Positions 27,091-37,769 are shown, counted from the first letter of the stretch. The stretch: DNA of 64,000 nt from Candidatus Kapaibacterium sp. (GCA_013414795.1 CP058732.1:1401950-1465949), one strand, 5' to 3'. Made by a program: numbers and translations. Notes: a model not told the origin generated them from the letters alone.

Positions 27091-29406
27091 TTTTACAAGA
27101 ATTTTGAAATTCTTATATCCCTCGTTGGTGCTCAGTCTTAGAAAGTAAACCCCATCAGTTATACCTTGAAGGTAAATGGTGCTATTTGGTTCGGGGTAAT
27201 TTTGCGTAAACACTTTTCTTCCCAAAATGTCCCAAATTGCAAGTTCATAAATTTGAATATTTTCTGTTAACTCGATACTTTGAAGGAATTTTCCTTGGCT
27301 AAATAGAAAAAGTTTGTTGATTGGTTTTGGGGTAGAAACATAGTTTTGGAAACTAATATTGGGGAATTTTCGAAGTTTGATATCTTTTATGTCCCAGCCA
27401 GCGGAATTTTTTGCTCTATCGCTAAGAACCGAAAGACGTAATAATATTTCCTTCCATAGGAATTCCTTTAAACTTAAAGTTTGAGTATTCCAAAACCGAA
27501 TATAACCAGCAAAACCGAATTCACCCAGTTTTTGTTTTCCATATTGATTTCCGCTAGCGATTGTGCTTCTTTTGAAACGAAGTGGCGTCCAATCCCTTCC
27601 GTTGTTTGTGGATATTTCAACTTTTGCGTAATCGTAGAATGGTTCAATTGCCCAGCGTGATGTAAGTTCCAATTCAAAATTGTTGGCTCCCAATCTATAT
27701 GGTGCTCGAAAAACGAGATAGTTGTCCAAAGAATCTTTATAGTTGTAATAGGGACTATCGCAAAGAAGGATGTAATTTGAATCATTGAGAATTTCGTATC
27801 CCCATTTCCCAAGTGAGAAATCCCAAAGAGTCGAGTCTTTTAAATCAACAATTTGGTACTCATAAAGTGTTAACTTTATTGTGTCTTTTCTTACAAGATT
27901 ATTATGAATAACTGAAACTGTGAATTCAATTTCGCTTCCATTTTTGAATGTTTCGTTTGGTATTGGCAACTGTATGCTTTTATAAAATCTTTCGGCAGAT
28001 TGAAGTGGGGGAAGTTCAAATATTGTATCCAAAGAATAATCGGATGAGTTTGAATAAATTCTAACTTGGGTTGAATTTGTTGAATTTTCAAGCCCAATGT
28101 TTGCAAATTCAAGTTGGAGAAAGCCAATTTTTCTAGTTGTGTCAAAATTGTAAAAGTAATCCCAAAGTCGGATATTTGCCTCGACAGACCAAAGGAAATT
28201 TAGAATCAAAGGATAATTCTCTTTTGCAATTGGTAAAATTCGTTCCTTTTTGGGCCAGAAACCATCGAATTGGAAACTTGCCTCTGGCGAGAATGCTAAA
28301 ATTTTGCCTTTGGTTGAATCTGGGGTGTAGAACCAATCATCCGAGGAACCTCGTGTTGGATAGCCAACAGTTTGAACATCTGTGCCAAAATAGTAACTAG
28401 TTATTGGCTGTAGATATGCTCCGAAACTTCTATACCAAATTGAGTCGGGTGTTTCAAATGGCAAAGCACTATAAGGGTAAATTAGCATACCGCCGTAGGT
28501 ATGGAAGTTAAGTGCCAATCGAAAGTTTCGTTTAAAGCAAAAGTTGCGAAGAGCGGTTATTTCTGGTTCAGAAAATGGGGCTGGTCCTCTGTAAGTTTCA
28601 TTTTTGGGATTTGTGGAAGAACCATTGTTATTTGCGTTCCAAAACTCGTATGGACCATAGTTGCGGTTTAAATCAACTCCAGTATCGGTCTGACTTATCG
28701 GTCGACGATTTTTTCTCCATAATCCTCCACCGTTTGGATAACTCTTTTGATTATACAAATAACCATCGGGATTTAAAACTGGGATAATCCAAATTCTTCT
28801 GTTTTCAAGTAAGTAAACTGCTTCATCATCCCCATTTTTTGCTTTTTCTAAGAGATTTTGCAAAAAATAAACTATTGTGGTAACTGTTGCTGGTTCACGG
28901 GAATGATGTAAAGCGGTAATGAGAACTTCTGGTTTATTGTTATCCCTGCTCCCAAAACAGTATGCGATGATGGGATTTTTCTCCCAGGAGTATCCAATTT
29001 CTTGTTTTTCGACAAAATATGGGTTATTGCTAAGTTTGTTGAATTGTTGATAAATTTCTTCAAGGGTATAAAAACCGCCCATCGAACCGTACTCAAATGC
29101 TTGCAAATTATCTTCTTTAAACTTATCTACATTTTCTTTTATTTTCATTTCAAGATGTTTCTCGTAATCTTCTATTAATGGTTCGAACTTAAATCCATTT
29201 TCTGCTATCATTTCTTTTTCATACTCGTTCACGATAATTGTTATTTCGCTTTTTCCATACGTTGCTGACTCCATATCTAAATTTAAAGAAAGCAATTTTT
29301 GGTAATCATTTTCTTGCTCTAAAAAAATTTTCAAGAGATAATATTTTGAATTGAGATTGATAATGCTTTCCAGAAATAAAATCAGTAAAATCGAGACTTT
29401 TTTCAT
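27088..29406 (-). CDS. M14 zinc carboxypeptidase with T9SS sorting tail
   Basis: 772 residues. A signal peptide is followed by a pro-region, then the M14 domain: zinc ligands in ALHHSREPATVTT (His and Glu of HxxE), LNPDGYLYNQ, substrate-binding Asn-Arg in GVDLNRNYGP, the third zinc His in NFHTYGG, and the catalytic Glu in FSPEASF. Beta-rich domains follow, and the last 75 residues form a type A sorting domain ending NFKILVK. Predicted to be a surface-exposed or released exopeptidase. It lies 8 bp downstream of ade on the same strand, though an operon link is uncertain. Confidence 0.92.
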   Translation of the reverse strand: MKKVSILLILFLESIINLNSKYYLLKIFLEQENDYQKLLSLNLDMESATYGKSEITIIVNEYEKEMIAENGFKFEPLIEDYEKHLEMKIKENVDKFKEDNLQAFEYGSMGGFYTLEEIYQQFNKLSNNPYFVEKQEIGYSWEKNPIIAYCFGSRDNNKPEVLITALHHSREPATVTTIVYFLQNLLEKAKNGDDEAVYLLENRRIWIIPVLNPDGYLYNQKSYPNGGGLWRKNRRPISQTDTGVDLNRNYGPYEFWNANNNGSSTNPKNETYRGPAPFSEPEITALRNFCFKRNFRLALNFHTYGGMLIYPYSALPFETPDSIWYRSFGAYLQPITSYYFGTDVQTVGYPTRGSSDDWFYTPDSTKGKILAFSPEASFQFDGFWPKKERILPIAKENYPLILNFLWSVEANIRLWDYFYNFDTTRKIGFLQLEFANIGLENSTNSTQVRIYSNSSDYSLDTIFELPPLQSAERFYKSIQLPIPNETFKNGSEIEFTVSVIHNNLVRKDTIKLTLYEYQIVDLKDSTLWDFSLGKWGYEILNDSNYILLCDSPYYNYKDSLDNYLVFRAPYRLGANNFELELTSRWAIEPFYDYAKVEISTNNGRDWTPLRFKRSTIASGNQYGKQKLGEFGFAGYIRFWNTQTLSLKEFLWKEILLRLSVLSDRAKNSAGWDIKDIKLRKFPNISFQNYVSTPKPINKLFLFSQGKFLQSIELTENIQIYELAIWDILGRKVFTQNYPEPNSTIYLQGITDGVYFLRLSTNEGYKNFKILVK

Positions 29407-29414
29407 CCTTACCT

Positions 29415-31049
29415 CTAATCAGCAAAAAGACTTACAAAGGAAAATTTATCGACATCGAACAGCCCTTTGTCCCCAATTTTTAATTTTGGTATAACCAACA
29501 AAGACATAAAAGACATTGTCATAAGTGGTGATGTTAATCTACACCCTACAGATTTGGCTTTGTTTTCGATTTCAGTGTATTTATTAGAAACTTCGAGTAT
29601 TTTCCTATCACTCATAAGTCCAGCAATGGGCAAAGGCAAAACATCTTTGTTTTGATTATCTACGAAGGAAATTCCTCCTTTGTTGGCTATAACCAAATTC
29701 ACTGCATTTGCTATTTCTTCTTCATTGACACCGATAGCAATAATATTGTGCGAGTCGTGGGCTATGCTTGTAGCAATTGCTCCGCGTTTCAATCCAAAGT
29801 TTTTGATAAAGCCAACTGATGGTTTTGTGTCTTGATAGCGATTGACCACCGCAACTTTAAGAATGTCTCGTTCTGGGTCTGAAACGAGCAATCCGTTTTC
29901 AATTCTTGGGCTGTCGATTATTTGATTAGTTAGCAAAGAGCCATCGATTGCTTCAATAATGCGAATTTGTGTTTTGCCATTTGCAGAGATTTCAAAGTCT
30001 TTCTTCGTTTTATACTTTGCATTAAAATTGTTGACCGTTTTAATTTCATCTAAATCGAACAATGTATTCCCATCTTTGAATATCAAATTTCCCTTGATAT
30101 ATGTCTCTGCAACTTTGAAATCTTTTAGGTTTTCGACAACGATGAAATCTGCGTCGTCGCCAACTCTTAGCAAACCAACGGGAATTTTGTAGTGCAAAAC
30201 TGGATTTAAGGAAACTGCTCGTAAGACATCGAACAGTTCAAAACCTTTTTCAATTGCTTTTTTGACAAGTATGTTAATGTGTCCATTCATTAAATCGAAT
30301 GGATGTAAATCGTCGGAGCAAAACATTACAGAGTCGGGATATTTTGCAAGTAAAGGAACAAGTTCATCAAAATTTTTTGCCGAAGAACCTTCACGAATCA
30401 AAATTTTCATTCCTTTGGAAATTTTTTCCTCTGCTTCTTCATAGGTGGTAGCCTCGTGGTCTGTTGTAATTCCAAATGAAATATACTTAGTAAGGTTATC
30501 ACCAACAAGCCCTGGGCAATGTCCGTCTATTGGCACATTATATTTTTTTGCGACGTTGATTTTTTCAATTACTTCTGGAACTTCGAAAATTACACCTGGG
30601 AAATTCATCATTTCGCTTAAATATGTCAAATTGAATTGTCGAAAGATTAAATCAATTTCTTTTGCTGTAATTGAGGCACCAGAAGTTTCGAATGGAGTGG
30701 CGGGGACACAAGATGGTACACCAAAGAAGAATTTAAATGGTGTTTGGTTTCCGTTTTCAATCATAAACTTAATACCTTCGATGCCGCATACGTTCGCTAT
30801 TTCGTGTGGGTCTGAAATTGTGGCGACGGTTCCAAATTTCACAGCATTTTTTGCGAATTCACACGGCGGTAATAGAGAACTTTCAATATGGATGTGCGAA
30901 TCAATAAAACCAGGAAGAATATACTTGGTGTATTCTGCATTTATATCAGATTTGATTTCTTTGATTACGCCATTTTCAACGAAAATTGTGCCAGGGAAAA
31001 TTTTTTTTCCAACAATGTCGACGATGTTTCCACTTATTGTAAATTTCAT
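29415..31049 (-). CDS. ade: Adenine deaminase
   Basis: Converts adenine to hypoxanthine in purine salvage. About 544 residues from the ATG at 31049. The amidohydrolase metal site is in GFIDSHIHIESS; further conserved motifs are DPHEIANVCG, DGHCPGLVG, TDHEAT and CSDDLHPFDL; the C-terminal domain has IAHDSHNIIAIG and GGISFV. This is the amidohydrolase-type Ade, not the Add-type. It starts 11 bp after the GWxTD gene. Confidence 0.93.
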   Translation of the reverse strand: MKFTISGNIVDIVGKKIFPGTIFVENGVIKEIKSDINAEYTKYILPGFIDSHIHIESSLLPPCEFAKNAVKFGTVATISDPHEIANVCGIEGIKFMIENGNQTPFKFFFGVPSCVPATPFETSGASITAKEIDLIFRQFNLTYLSEMMNFPGVIFEVPEVIEKINVAKKYNVPIDGHCPGLVGDNLTKYISFGITTDHEATTYEEAEEKISKGMKILIREGSSAKNFDELVPLLAKYPDSVMFCSDDLHPFDLMNGHINILVKKAIEKGFELFDVLRAVSLNPVLHYKIPVGLLRVGDDADFIVVENLKDFKVAETYIKGNLIFKDGNTLFDLDEIKTVNNFNAKYKTKKDFEISANGKTQIRIIEAIDGSLLTNQIIDSPRIENGLLVSDPERDILKVAVVNRYQDTKPSVGFIKNFGLKRGAIATSIAHDSHNIIAIGVNEEEIANAVNLVIANKGGISFVDNQNKDVLPLPIAGLMSDRKILEVSNKYTEIENKAKSVGCRLTSPLMTMSFMSLLVIPKLKIGDKGLFDVDKFSFVSLFAD

Positions 31050-31060
31050 CTTTTCACCCC

Positions 31061-32350
31061 TCATCTATAAGAATACTTTTCGTTAAACGTTGGTGGGGAA
31101 TACAATCGATAGTCTCCAAAACCACTGTAATCTACGAATATAAAAGTTCTATTTGCATAGTTCCAAATTTCGTAGTTTCGGTTACTATAAAAGTCTGATT
31201 GAGTTTGAATCGTTGCTGGTGGACCAAGCACAATGTAGACCATACCTCTATCGGTTTGCCAGCCTTCGATGTAAGATTTAAAGTTTGCATTTGCATAGTA
31301 AACACGTTCGTAATATTCTTCAAATGCCTCATTATATTCAGTTGATGGGGTCGGGTCAAGTTTTTTCCAAAATTCCAAAAATCGTTTCTTCTTTTCCTCG
31401 GGGTCTGGTGCTTGATTAATGTAATCAATATCGCTTTGATATGCAACATATTTCAATTGTCGAATTGATTTGTCTAAATTTGTAAGCACTTGGTTTGAGA
31501 TACTCGGGGTAATCTCGAATGCTCTTTCGGAAACCGAAAGGATTTCAGATGGAGTAAAATTCGAATCAGACGTGCGTGAAGGTTTAAGAGCAGTTACCCT
31601 TAAGAAATAACTCCCGTTTTTTAATGAGACTGGTTTCACCAAAGGGAAAAAAATTTGCTGATTGTTCTTCAAAGAAAAAGTTTTTCGAGAACTGCGGTAC
31701 TCGTCTTTGTTTTTAGGATTTACAATTTGGTAAACAATATCAACGGAATCATATTTTGGGCTTTTTTGGTAAGTTTCCAAAAAGATGAAAATATTATCCA
31801 GGTTGCCAAGATTATCGGAAAGGTATGGAGTTATCTTAAACTCGGAGTTTTGTTCTTCGATTTCAGAAACAAACATAATTCCAGAAAGAGCAAAGTCGAA
31901 TTTTGAAAAGTTTAAAGCATTAGTGGTTCGTCTCTTGGTGTAAGTTGTATTTGAATTTTTATCGTAAACTGTTGCCTCGATTATATACTTGCCTTCTGGA
32001 ACTTCGAACGAATGGTAGGATTCCTGGAATTTTGCCGAAGCACCCAAAGTCTCCAATTGGTCTTTTTCTTCAATTCTTTTGATGATAGATTTGGATTTTA
32101 AAGTTGAAGAATTTGAATCTTTGAGAGTGTATGTTAAAGTGTATTCAGCAGTATATTTGCTATCTGATTTGAAGAAAGAAAGGGTTGAATATGGAACGAC
32201 AACAAAAATGTCGATTCTGGAGAGTGTATCAAAATTTGATGATTTAAAGCAAATTGCGTCGAAGAAGAAAGGATTTGCGTCTTTGGGTATAAGTCTTATT
32301 GTTGAAAAAAGCAAAATTAATATTGTTGCAAGCCAAAAATTCTTTTTCAT
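31061..32350 (-). CDS. GWxTD domain protein (exported)
   Basis: 429 residues from the ATG at 32350, with a signal peptide (ATILILLFSTIRL). The C-terminal third carries the domain signature EGWQTDRGMVYIVLGPP followed by the Tyr/Trp-rich YEIWNYANRTFIFVDYSG. The upstream half is beta-rich. The family is found in FCB-group bacteria and its function is unknown. The gene starts 1 bp after the M50 protease stop, so co-expression is likely. Confidence 0.87.
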   Translation of the reverse strand: MKKNFWLATILILLFSTIRLIPKDANPFFFDAICFKSSNFDTLSRIDIFVVVPYSTLSFFKSDSKYTAEYTLTYTLKDSNSSTLKSKSIIKRIEEKDQLETLGASAKFQESYHSFEVPEGKYIIEATVYDKNSNTTYTKRRTTNALNFSKFDFALSGIMFVSEIEEQNSEFKITPYLSDNLGNLDNIFIFLETYQKSPKYDSVDIVYQIVNPKNKDEYRSSRKTFSLKNNQQIFFPLVKPVSLKNGSYFLRVTALKPSRTSDSNFTPSEILSVSERAFEITPSISNQVLTNLDKSIRQLKYVAYQSDIDYINQAPDPEEKKKRFLEFWKKLDPTPSTEYNEAFEEYYERVYYANANFKSYIEGWQTDRGMVYIVLGPPATIQTQSDFYSNRNYEIWNYANRTFIFVDYSGFGDYRLYSPPTFNEKYSYR

Positions 32351-32351
32351 A

Positions 32352-33422
32352 TTATTTAAGGTAAATTCCATTTGGAGTAAACGAAAGAACTAAAATCAAT
32401 ATTGCAAAGAACCCGAGAGCAAATCTTATTTTTCCAAGCGGTTCGTTAGAAGGAATATAAGGGTGGGGAAGTTTAATAAATATTTTAGTGATAATTGCCC
32501 AAAAGAGCCAACCTCCCCAAGCATTGAACCAAATTGGCAAGGTGTTTTTAAGTTGTTTTAGAAAAGGAGCAAGATTATCTTGGAGCCAGATGTAAAAACT
32601 TGCTGGGTAGTCAACTTCTTCCAAAAGTAAAAGTAGAGAGTCGAGCAGTGAGCCAAGCCCAAAAATAACCATTGCCCACCAAAGTATTTTGGCTATTTTC
32701 CATTGCCTTTCACCAAACATAGCGAAGAGTATATGTCCGCCGTCAAGTTGTCCAAATGGGAGCAGATTCAACACAGTAACAAACAACCCGAACCAACCCA
32801 CGCAAAGGAAAGGATAATGGTAGATTTCATTCATTGGTGGTAGCCAACCATTTGGATTGGCAAAAATTTTTGAGAGAATATAGAACAACAAATTGTCCCC
32901 AAAATGTAAACCAGTTTGAGGTATTTCGCCGTTATAATTGATTAAGTATTCTGGATGGATTTGGTATATTGTTTCTTTGGCTGGAAGATGGGTAAAGCCC
33001 CAAATCAGAATTAAAAGTGACACAACAAAACCCGCCAAAGGACCAGCAATTCCAATGTCGAATAATGCTTTTCGGTTCGTAATGGGTGAGCGTGTTGCAA
33101 TGACAGCACCAAATGTACCGAATGGATTCAAATCTGGAATTGGGACTGGCAAAAAGAATGGCAAAGAGGCATCAACTTTGTGAATCTTTGATGCAATGTA
33201 ATGTCCCATTTCGTGAGAGGTAAGGAAAGACATAATCAAAACTGCATAGGTAAGTCCGTAGTGCCAGTTGCTCAAATCGAGGTAGTTTTTCATTACCCAA
33301 TGGGTGCCCGCAATCATTGTGGTAACAAATGTAAAGGCAAAAAGGAAAAGATGAAGCCAAAGAGGAGACTTTTTTCTCAACAAACGAGGTTGTCGATATG
33401 GTAAAAACTCGTATTCTTTCAT
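32352..33422 (-). CDS. Site-2 protease family (M50) membrane metalloprotease
   Basis: 356 residues with about six to eight transmembrane helices. The zinc motif HEMGH is at residues 70-74 inside a helix, and the third ligand motif LPFGQLDGGH is near residue 224. The arrangement is that of the bacterial S2P/SREBP-type proteases with a soluble loop between motifs. The substrate is unknown; neighbours (GWxTD envelope protein, a small membrane protein) hint at an envelope role. It overlaps the upstream membrane-protein gene by 4 bp (ATGA). Confidence 0.88.
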   Translation of the reverse strand: MKEYEFLPYRQPRLLRKKSPLWLHLFLFAFTFVTTMIAGTHWVMKNYLDLSNWHYGLTYAVLIMSFLTSHEMGHYIASKIHKVDASLPFFLPVPIPDLNPFGTFGAVIATRSPITNRKALFDIGIAGPLAGFVVSLLILIWGFTHLPAKETIYQIHPEYLINYNGEIPQTGLHFGDNLLFYILSKIFANPNGWLPPMNEIYHYPFLCVGWFGLFVTVLNLLPFGQLDGGHILFAMFGERQWKIAKILWWAMVIFGLGSLLDSLLLLLEEVDYPASFYIWLQDNLAPFLKQLKNTLPIWFNAWGGWLFWAIITKIFIKLPHPYIPSNEPLGKIRFALGFFAILILVLSFTPNGIYLK

Positions 33423-33853
33423 TTGCTATAATGAATTTTTAAATAATAAATCAAAGTATTTATGTTACCATCAAAGAAGTCGTAAATCATTGCTAATCCA
33501 AGAATAAGAAAAATTAATACCCACAACAAGAAAATAAAAATTATTTGTCTAAAACTAAAATTGCCATTTTCCAATTTCAAATAGTTTTTTTTTCTATTAA
33601 AAAGATAAAGTATTTGAACACCAGAGATTATAAAAAAAAGTAATAAACCAAGAATTTTTGTGTCTAAAGAATATTTTGTCTCGAAACGAAAAAAAAAGAA
33701 AAGTGAAGAAATTCCTAAAGTATAAAAGACAGTGGTAAGGAAAATAGAAACTATCGAAAATTCTTCGACAGAATTCCCAAGTTTAATTTTTTTTGCCAAT
33801 GCATAATGATTCTTCCAAATAGCCCAGACAAATTTTGAAACGAAGTTTCCCAT
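33419..33853 (-). CDS. Small membrane protein of unknown function
   Basis: 144 residues with three predicted transmembrane helices (about 34-57, 68-87 and 103-124) and a basic N-terminus (FVWAIWKNHYALAKKIKLG). I do not recognise a family. The stop overlaps the start of the M50 protease (ATGA), and lysS ends 6 bp upstream, so it belongs to the lysS - this gene - M50 - GWxTD - ade run. Confidence 0.7.
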   Translation of the reverse strand: MGNFVSKFVWAIWKNHYALAKKIKLGNSVEEFSIVSIFLTTVFYTLGISSLFFFFRFETKYSLDTKILGLLLFFIISGVQILYLFNRKKNYLKLENGNFSFRQIIFIFLLWVLIFLILGLAMIYDFFDGNINTLIYYLKIHYSK

Positions 33854-33859
33854 TTCTAT

Positions 33860-35368
33860 CTATTGATTTTCGGGTTTCATTTGTGGAAATAGAATAACAT
33901 CACGGATAGACTTTTGGTTTGTTAAAAGCATAACAAGTCTATCAATTCCAATTCCAAGACCACCAGTTGGGGGCATACCAACTTCCAAAGCATTAAGGAA
34001 ATCTTCGTCGATTACCATTGCTTCTTCGTCGCCTTTGGCTCGTAATCTTGCTTGTTCCTCGAAACGGGAGCGTTGGTCGCGAGGGTCGTTCAACTCGGAG
34101 AATGCATTTGCGATTTCGAACCCGTTTACAAACAATTCGAAGCGTTCAACGAGACCTTCTTCGCTACGGTGTTTCTTTGCCAATGGAGACATCTCGATTG
34201 GATAATCGATAACGAAAGTTGGTTGAATAAGATTCGGTTGCACTATTTCAGAAAAAATCTCATCGAGTATTTTTGCCTTGCTGGCGTTTTCTGGAAATTC
34301 AAGTTCTAATCGCTTTCCAATTTCAAGGAGTTCTTGCTCGGATTTGTTTTTCAAATCTTCACCAATATATTCTTTAAACAAGTCGAACATCTTCCTACGA
34401 GCAAATGGCTTTTTAAAATCTATTTCGACATTGTCATATACGATTTTTTCTGTTCCGTATAAATAAGTTACAAGGGAATTTAGCAAATCTTCTACTAATT
34501 CCATCACCCAAAAGTAATCCTTATAGGCGACATAAATTTCAAGGGCGGTGAATTCTGGGTTGTGCATTTTATCCATACCCTCGTTGCGGAAATTCTTGCT
34601 GATTTCGTATACGCCTTCGAAACCACCAACGATGAGCCTTTTCAAATATAGTTCGTCAGCAATTCTTAAGTAAAGGTCAATATCAAGTGCATTGTGGTGG
34701 GTGATAAATGGTCGGGCAGTTGCACCGCCGTATATTGGTTGGAGTATTGGTGTTTCAACTTCAAGCCAGCCTCTACTATCGAAGTAATTTCTAATGAATG
34801 AAATTATTTTGGCACGTTTTCGGAAAATTTCTCTCACATCTGGATTTACAATTAGGTCAACATATCTTTTCCGATAACGCTGTTCTTTATCGGTGAATTG
34901 GTCGTGAACAATTTTATTTCCGCTTTCGTCTTCTTCAACTTTTGGTACAGGAATAGGAGTAAGAGATTTGCAAAGTATTTCATAACGCTGTGTATGGACA
35001 GTTATTTCCCCCATACGAGTTCTGAATACAAATCCTTCGACCCCAATAATATCGCCGATGTCCAAATATTTCAACAAGTCGTAACTATCGCCCAAATCAT
35101 TTTTTCGAAAATATATTTGAATTCGACCAGTTTCGTCTTGGATATCGCAAAAAGTGGCTTTTCCCATACGACGAAATGTCATAATTCTGCCAGCAACGAA
35201 AACTTTGGAAAACTTTTCTGGTTCCTCGTCTCTAAATTGTGAAATTATTTCTATTGCAGAATGCGTTTTGTTAAACTCATAGGGGTAAGGATTAATTCCA
35301 ATTTTTTCTAAAAATTCAAGTTCTTCTTTTCGTCTTGCTTTTTGGTCATTGATTTCGTTAATATCCAT
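33860..35368 (-). CDS. lysS: Lysyl-tRNA synthetase, class II
   Basis: About 502 residues from the ATG at 35368. An N-terminal OB fold ([25 protein letters not shown]) binds the tRNA anticodon. The class II catalytic core has motif 1 ([16 protein letters not shown]), motif 2 ([15 protein letters not shown]) and motif 3 ([14 protein letters not shown]). Probably the first gene of a five-gene minus-strand run extending to ade. Confidence 0.97.
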   Translation of the reverse strand: MDINEINDQKARRKEELEFLEKIGINPYPYEFNKTHSAIEIISQFRDEEPEKFSKVFVAGRIMTFRRMGKATFCDIQDETGRIQIYFRKNDLGDSYDLLKYLDIGDIIGVEGFVFRTRMGEITVHTQRYEILCKSLTPIPVPKVEEDESGNKIVHDQFTDKEQRYRKRYVDLIVNPDVREIFRKRAKIISFIRNYFDSRGWLEVETPILQPIYGGATARPFITHHNALDIDLYLRIADELYLKRLIVGGFEGVYEISKNFRNEGMDKMHNPEFTALEIYVAYKDYFWVMELVEDLLNSLVTYLYGTEKIVYDNVEIDFKKPFARRKMFDLFKEYIGEDLKNKSEQELLEIGKRLELEFPENASKAKILDEIFSEIVQPNLIQPTFVIDYPIEMSPLAKKHRSEEGLVERFELFVNGFEIANAFSELNDPRDQRSRFEEQARLRAKGDEEAMVIDEDFLNALEVGMPPTGGLGIGIDRLVMLLTNQKSIRDVILFPQMKPENQ

Positions 35369-35420
35369 CGGCAAACTCCTCATTAAAAAATACATTTTAA
35401 AAAGAAACTAAATTAATAAA

Positions 35421-35450
35421 TAAAGAGAATCCCGTTAAGGATTCTCTTTA
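35421..35450 (-). terminator. Intrinsic terminator after the EF-G-like gene
   Basis: Perfect 12-bp inverted repeat TAAAGAGAATCC (35421-35432) and GGATTCTCTTTA (35439-35450) with a 6-nt loop. On the minus strand it follows the stop of the EF-G-like gene at 35474 and is followed by an A/T-rich tail. Confidence 0.8.
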
Positions 35451-35473
35451 AGTTTTAATAAGAAAAACTCGTC

Positions 35474-37609
35474 TCACTCGCTTTCTTCTTGTTGTCGTTT
35501 CTTATATTCCTCGATAAGTTTTTGCTGAATTTGTGGCGGTACTACTTGATATTCAGCGAAAGATTGCGAATGGGTTGCCCGTGCCTGGGTCATTGAACGA
35601 AGTGCTGTTGAGTACTTATCGAGTTCCGCCAAAGGCATTTTTGCCTTAATTTTTTGGTATCTTCCTTCGCTTTCGATTCCAATAATAACTCCACGACGGC
35701 TTGGCAAATCACTCATAACGTCGCCAACAAATTCCTCTGGCACTTTTATTTCAACATTATAAATTGGCTCTAAAATTTTTGGGTCTGCTTTTACGAAGTT
35801 TTCTTTGAAGACCATCATACCAGCGGTTTTGAATGCAGCCTCGTTGGAGTCGACTGGATGCATCTTTCCATCATAAATGACAACTCGAATATCTCGAACA
35901 TAGGAGCCTGTTAAAGGTCCTTCTTGCATCTTTTCCATTACACCTTTCAAAATTGCTGGCATAAATCTTTGGTCGATAACACCACCAACTATGCAGTTCA
36001 CGAATTCCAACTTTCCGCCCCATTCAAGGTCGTAGACTTCACGACCACGTACCGTAAATTCAGAGGGAATAGGTGCATTTTCGACATAGGGTTCAATCAT
36101 CATATGCACTTCGGCAAATTGCCCAGCACCGCCAGTTTGCTTTTTATGTCTGTACATTCCGCGAACTTGTTTCTGGATGGTTTCACGATAGGGTACACGT
36201 GGTTCCTTGAATTCGACTTCAACTTTGTACCGATGTTCCAATCGCCATTTGGCAACAGCAAGATGTTGTTCTCCTTGTGCATAAACAATTATTTGCTTCA
36301 GTTCGGGAGAATGTTCAACAACCAGAGTTGGGTCCTCTAAGTGCAAGTTATTTAATGATGTTCCAACTTTTTCTTCTTCCCCTTTATTCTTTGGAGCGAC
36401 TGCAATACGAATTCTTGGATTTGGAAACTCAATAGGAGCATAATCAATGTTGAAACCTTTTTCGTGCAATGTATGGTTAATTTGTGTGAATTTAAGTTTT
36501 ACAGTTGCACCAATATCACCAGCATTTAGTTGAGTTACGTCAATTCGTTTTTTTCCGTTAATTACAAAAATTTGATTTAATCGTTCCAATTGAGACTTTG
36601 CTTCATTTATTAAATCAATTCCAGGAACAATTTTCCCAGTTTGTACTTTGAAGAAGGTCATATCGCCCAAATGGGCTTCGCTAGTTAGTTTGAAAACGAA
36701 AAGCGAGGCAGGAAGGCTCGGGTCGACTTTTTGAATGTTGCCAGCCTTTGTGATTCTACCCTCGGATTCGTCGGGAGCAGGGCATATGTTAGTAACAAAA
36801 TCGACGAAGAAGTCCGTTCCAATGTTATTTTTAGAGTTCACACAGATAACAGGGAAAATATCCTTTGCAATGAATGTTCTTTTCAAAGCGGGATAGAGCA
36901 GTTCATCTTCAAGGTTTCCAGTTTCTAAATATTTATCCATTAATTCCATATCGGTTTCGGCAACCATTTCAAGTAGTTCGTTTCGATATTGTTCAATCTT
37001 AGATTTTTCGCCTTCTGGTATATCTTTTATTTCGGCGACGCAAGAATCGTCTTTATACTCGTAAAGTTTCATATTCAAAACGTTATAAAAGGCTTTGAAC
37101 GAGGGTCCAACAGATATTGGAATATGAAATGCAATAACTTTTCTTCCAAACAATTCTCTTAATTGATTGAATGTATTTTCAAAATTCGCTTGGTCGAGGT
37201 CGAGTTTATTGATTACAAAAACGGTAGGTAGTTTGAATTTCGAGGCATACTCCCAAGCGTTTTCTGTTCCAACTTCAACGCCACTTTGTGCATTGACGAA
37301 GATGAAAGCAGTTTCGACGACGTTAAGGCTTGCAATCATTTCTCCAATGAAGTCATCCATTCCAGGCGTATCGATGAAATTAATTTTGGTTCCGTTATGC
37401 TCAATAAAAAGTAAAGAGGAAAGGACAGAGGATTTTCTTACTTGTTCAATTTCATTAAAATCAGATTGGGTTGAATTTTCTTCAACCGTACCACGTCGGT
37501 TAATAACTTTTCCGTAATAAAGAAGACATTCACAGAAAGTCGTTTTTCCAGTATTAAAATGTCCAGCTAATGCGATGTTCCTTATTTGTTTTGTTTCATA
37601 CACGTTCAT
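35474..37609 (-). CDS. EF-G-like translational GTPase (EF-G II type)
   Basis: 711 residues. G1 is GHFNTGKT (16-23), G3 is DTPGMDDF, G4 is NKLD. Domains II to V are present, including EFKEPRVPYRETI and VKADPKILEPIYNVEIKVPEEFVGDVMSDL in domains IV/V. The G1 loop reads GHFNTGKTT rather than the canonical AHIDAGKTT of the main EF-G, and the switch I region is short and diverged, as in the paralogous EF-G II/FusA2 clade. A second, canonical fusA is presumably elsewhere. Transcribed alone, with its own terminator. Confidence 0.9.
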   Translation of the reverse strand: MNVYETKQIRNIALAGHFNTGKTTFCECLLYYGKVINRRGTVEENSTQSDFNEIEQVRKSSVLSSLLFIEHNGTKINFIDTPGMDDFIGEMIASLNVVETAFIFVNAQSGVEVGTENAWEYASKFKLPTVFVINKLDLDQANFENTFNQLRELFGRKVIAFHIPISVGPSFKAFYNVLNMKLYEYKDDSCVAEIKDIPEGEKSKIEQYRNELLEMVAETDMELMDKYLETGNLEDELLYPALKRTFIAKDIFPVICVNSKNNIGTDFFVDFVTNICPAPDESEGRITKAGNIQKVDPSLPASLFVFKLTSEAHLGDMTFFKVQTGKIVPGIDLINEAKSQLERLNQIFVINGKKRIDVTQLNAGDIGATVKLKFTQINHTLHEKGFNIDYAPIEFPNPRIRIAVAPKNKGEEEKVGTSLNNLHLEDPTLVVEHSPELKQIIVYAQGEQHLAVAKWRLEHRYKVEVEFKEPRVPYRETIQKQVRGMYRHKKQTGGAGQFAEVHMMIEPYVENAPIPSEFTVRGREVYDLEWGGKLEFVNCIVGGVIDQRFMPAILKGVMEKMQEGPLTGSYVRDIRVVIYDGKMHPVDSNEAAFKTAGMMVFKENFVKADPKILEPIYNVEIKVPEEFVGDVMSDLPSRRGVIIGIESEGRYQKIKAKMPLAELDKYSTALRSMTQARATHSQSFAEYQVVPPQIQQKLIEEYKKRQQEESE

Positions 37610-37705
37610 TTTGAACTCCCAGCATTTTTACTTTTTCAACAATAAAAAAAATTACAATTTATTGAATTTTATTGAGAAAAAAAACATATTTTTTTAAGAA
37701 TGTAA

Positions 37706-37743
37706 TAAAAAACTGGCTAATGAAATTAATTCCACTAGCCAGT
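37706..37743 (-). terminator. Probable terminator after the porin gene
   Basis: ACTGGCTA (37712-37719) and TAGCCAGT (37736-37743) form an 8-bp stem with a 16-nt loop; on the minus strand the hairpin is followed by six T. It lies 26 bases after the porin stop. Confidence 0.65.
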
Positions 37744-37769
37744 ATGTGTGTATGGAATTTAATCAAGTG

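Noticed and set aside
30445-31086. 213-residue plus-strand frame in ade
   Set aside because: Antisense shadow of the adenine deaminase coding sequence.
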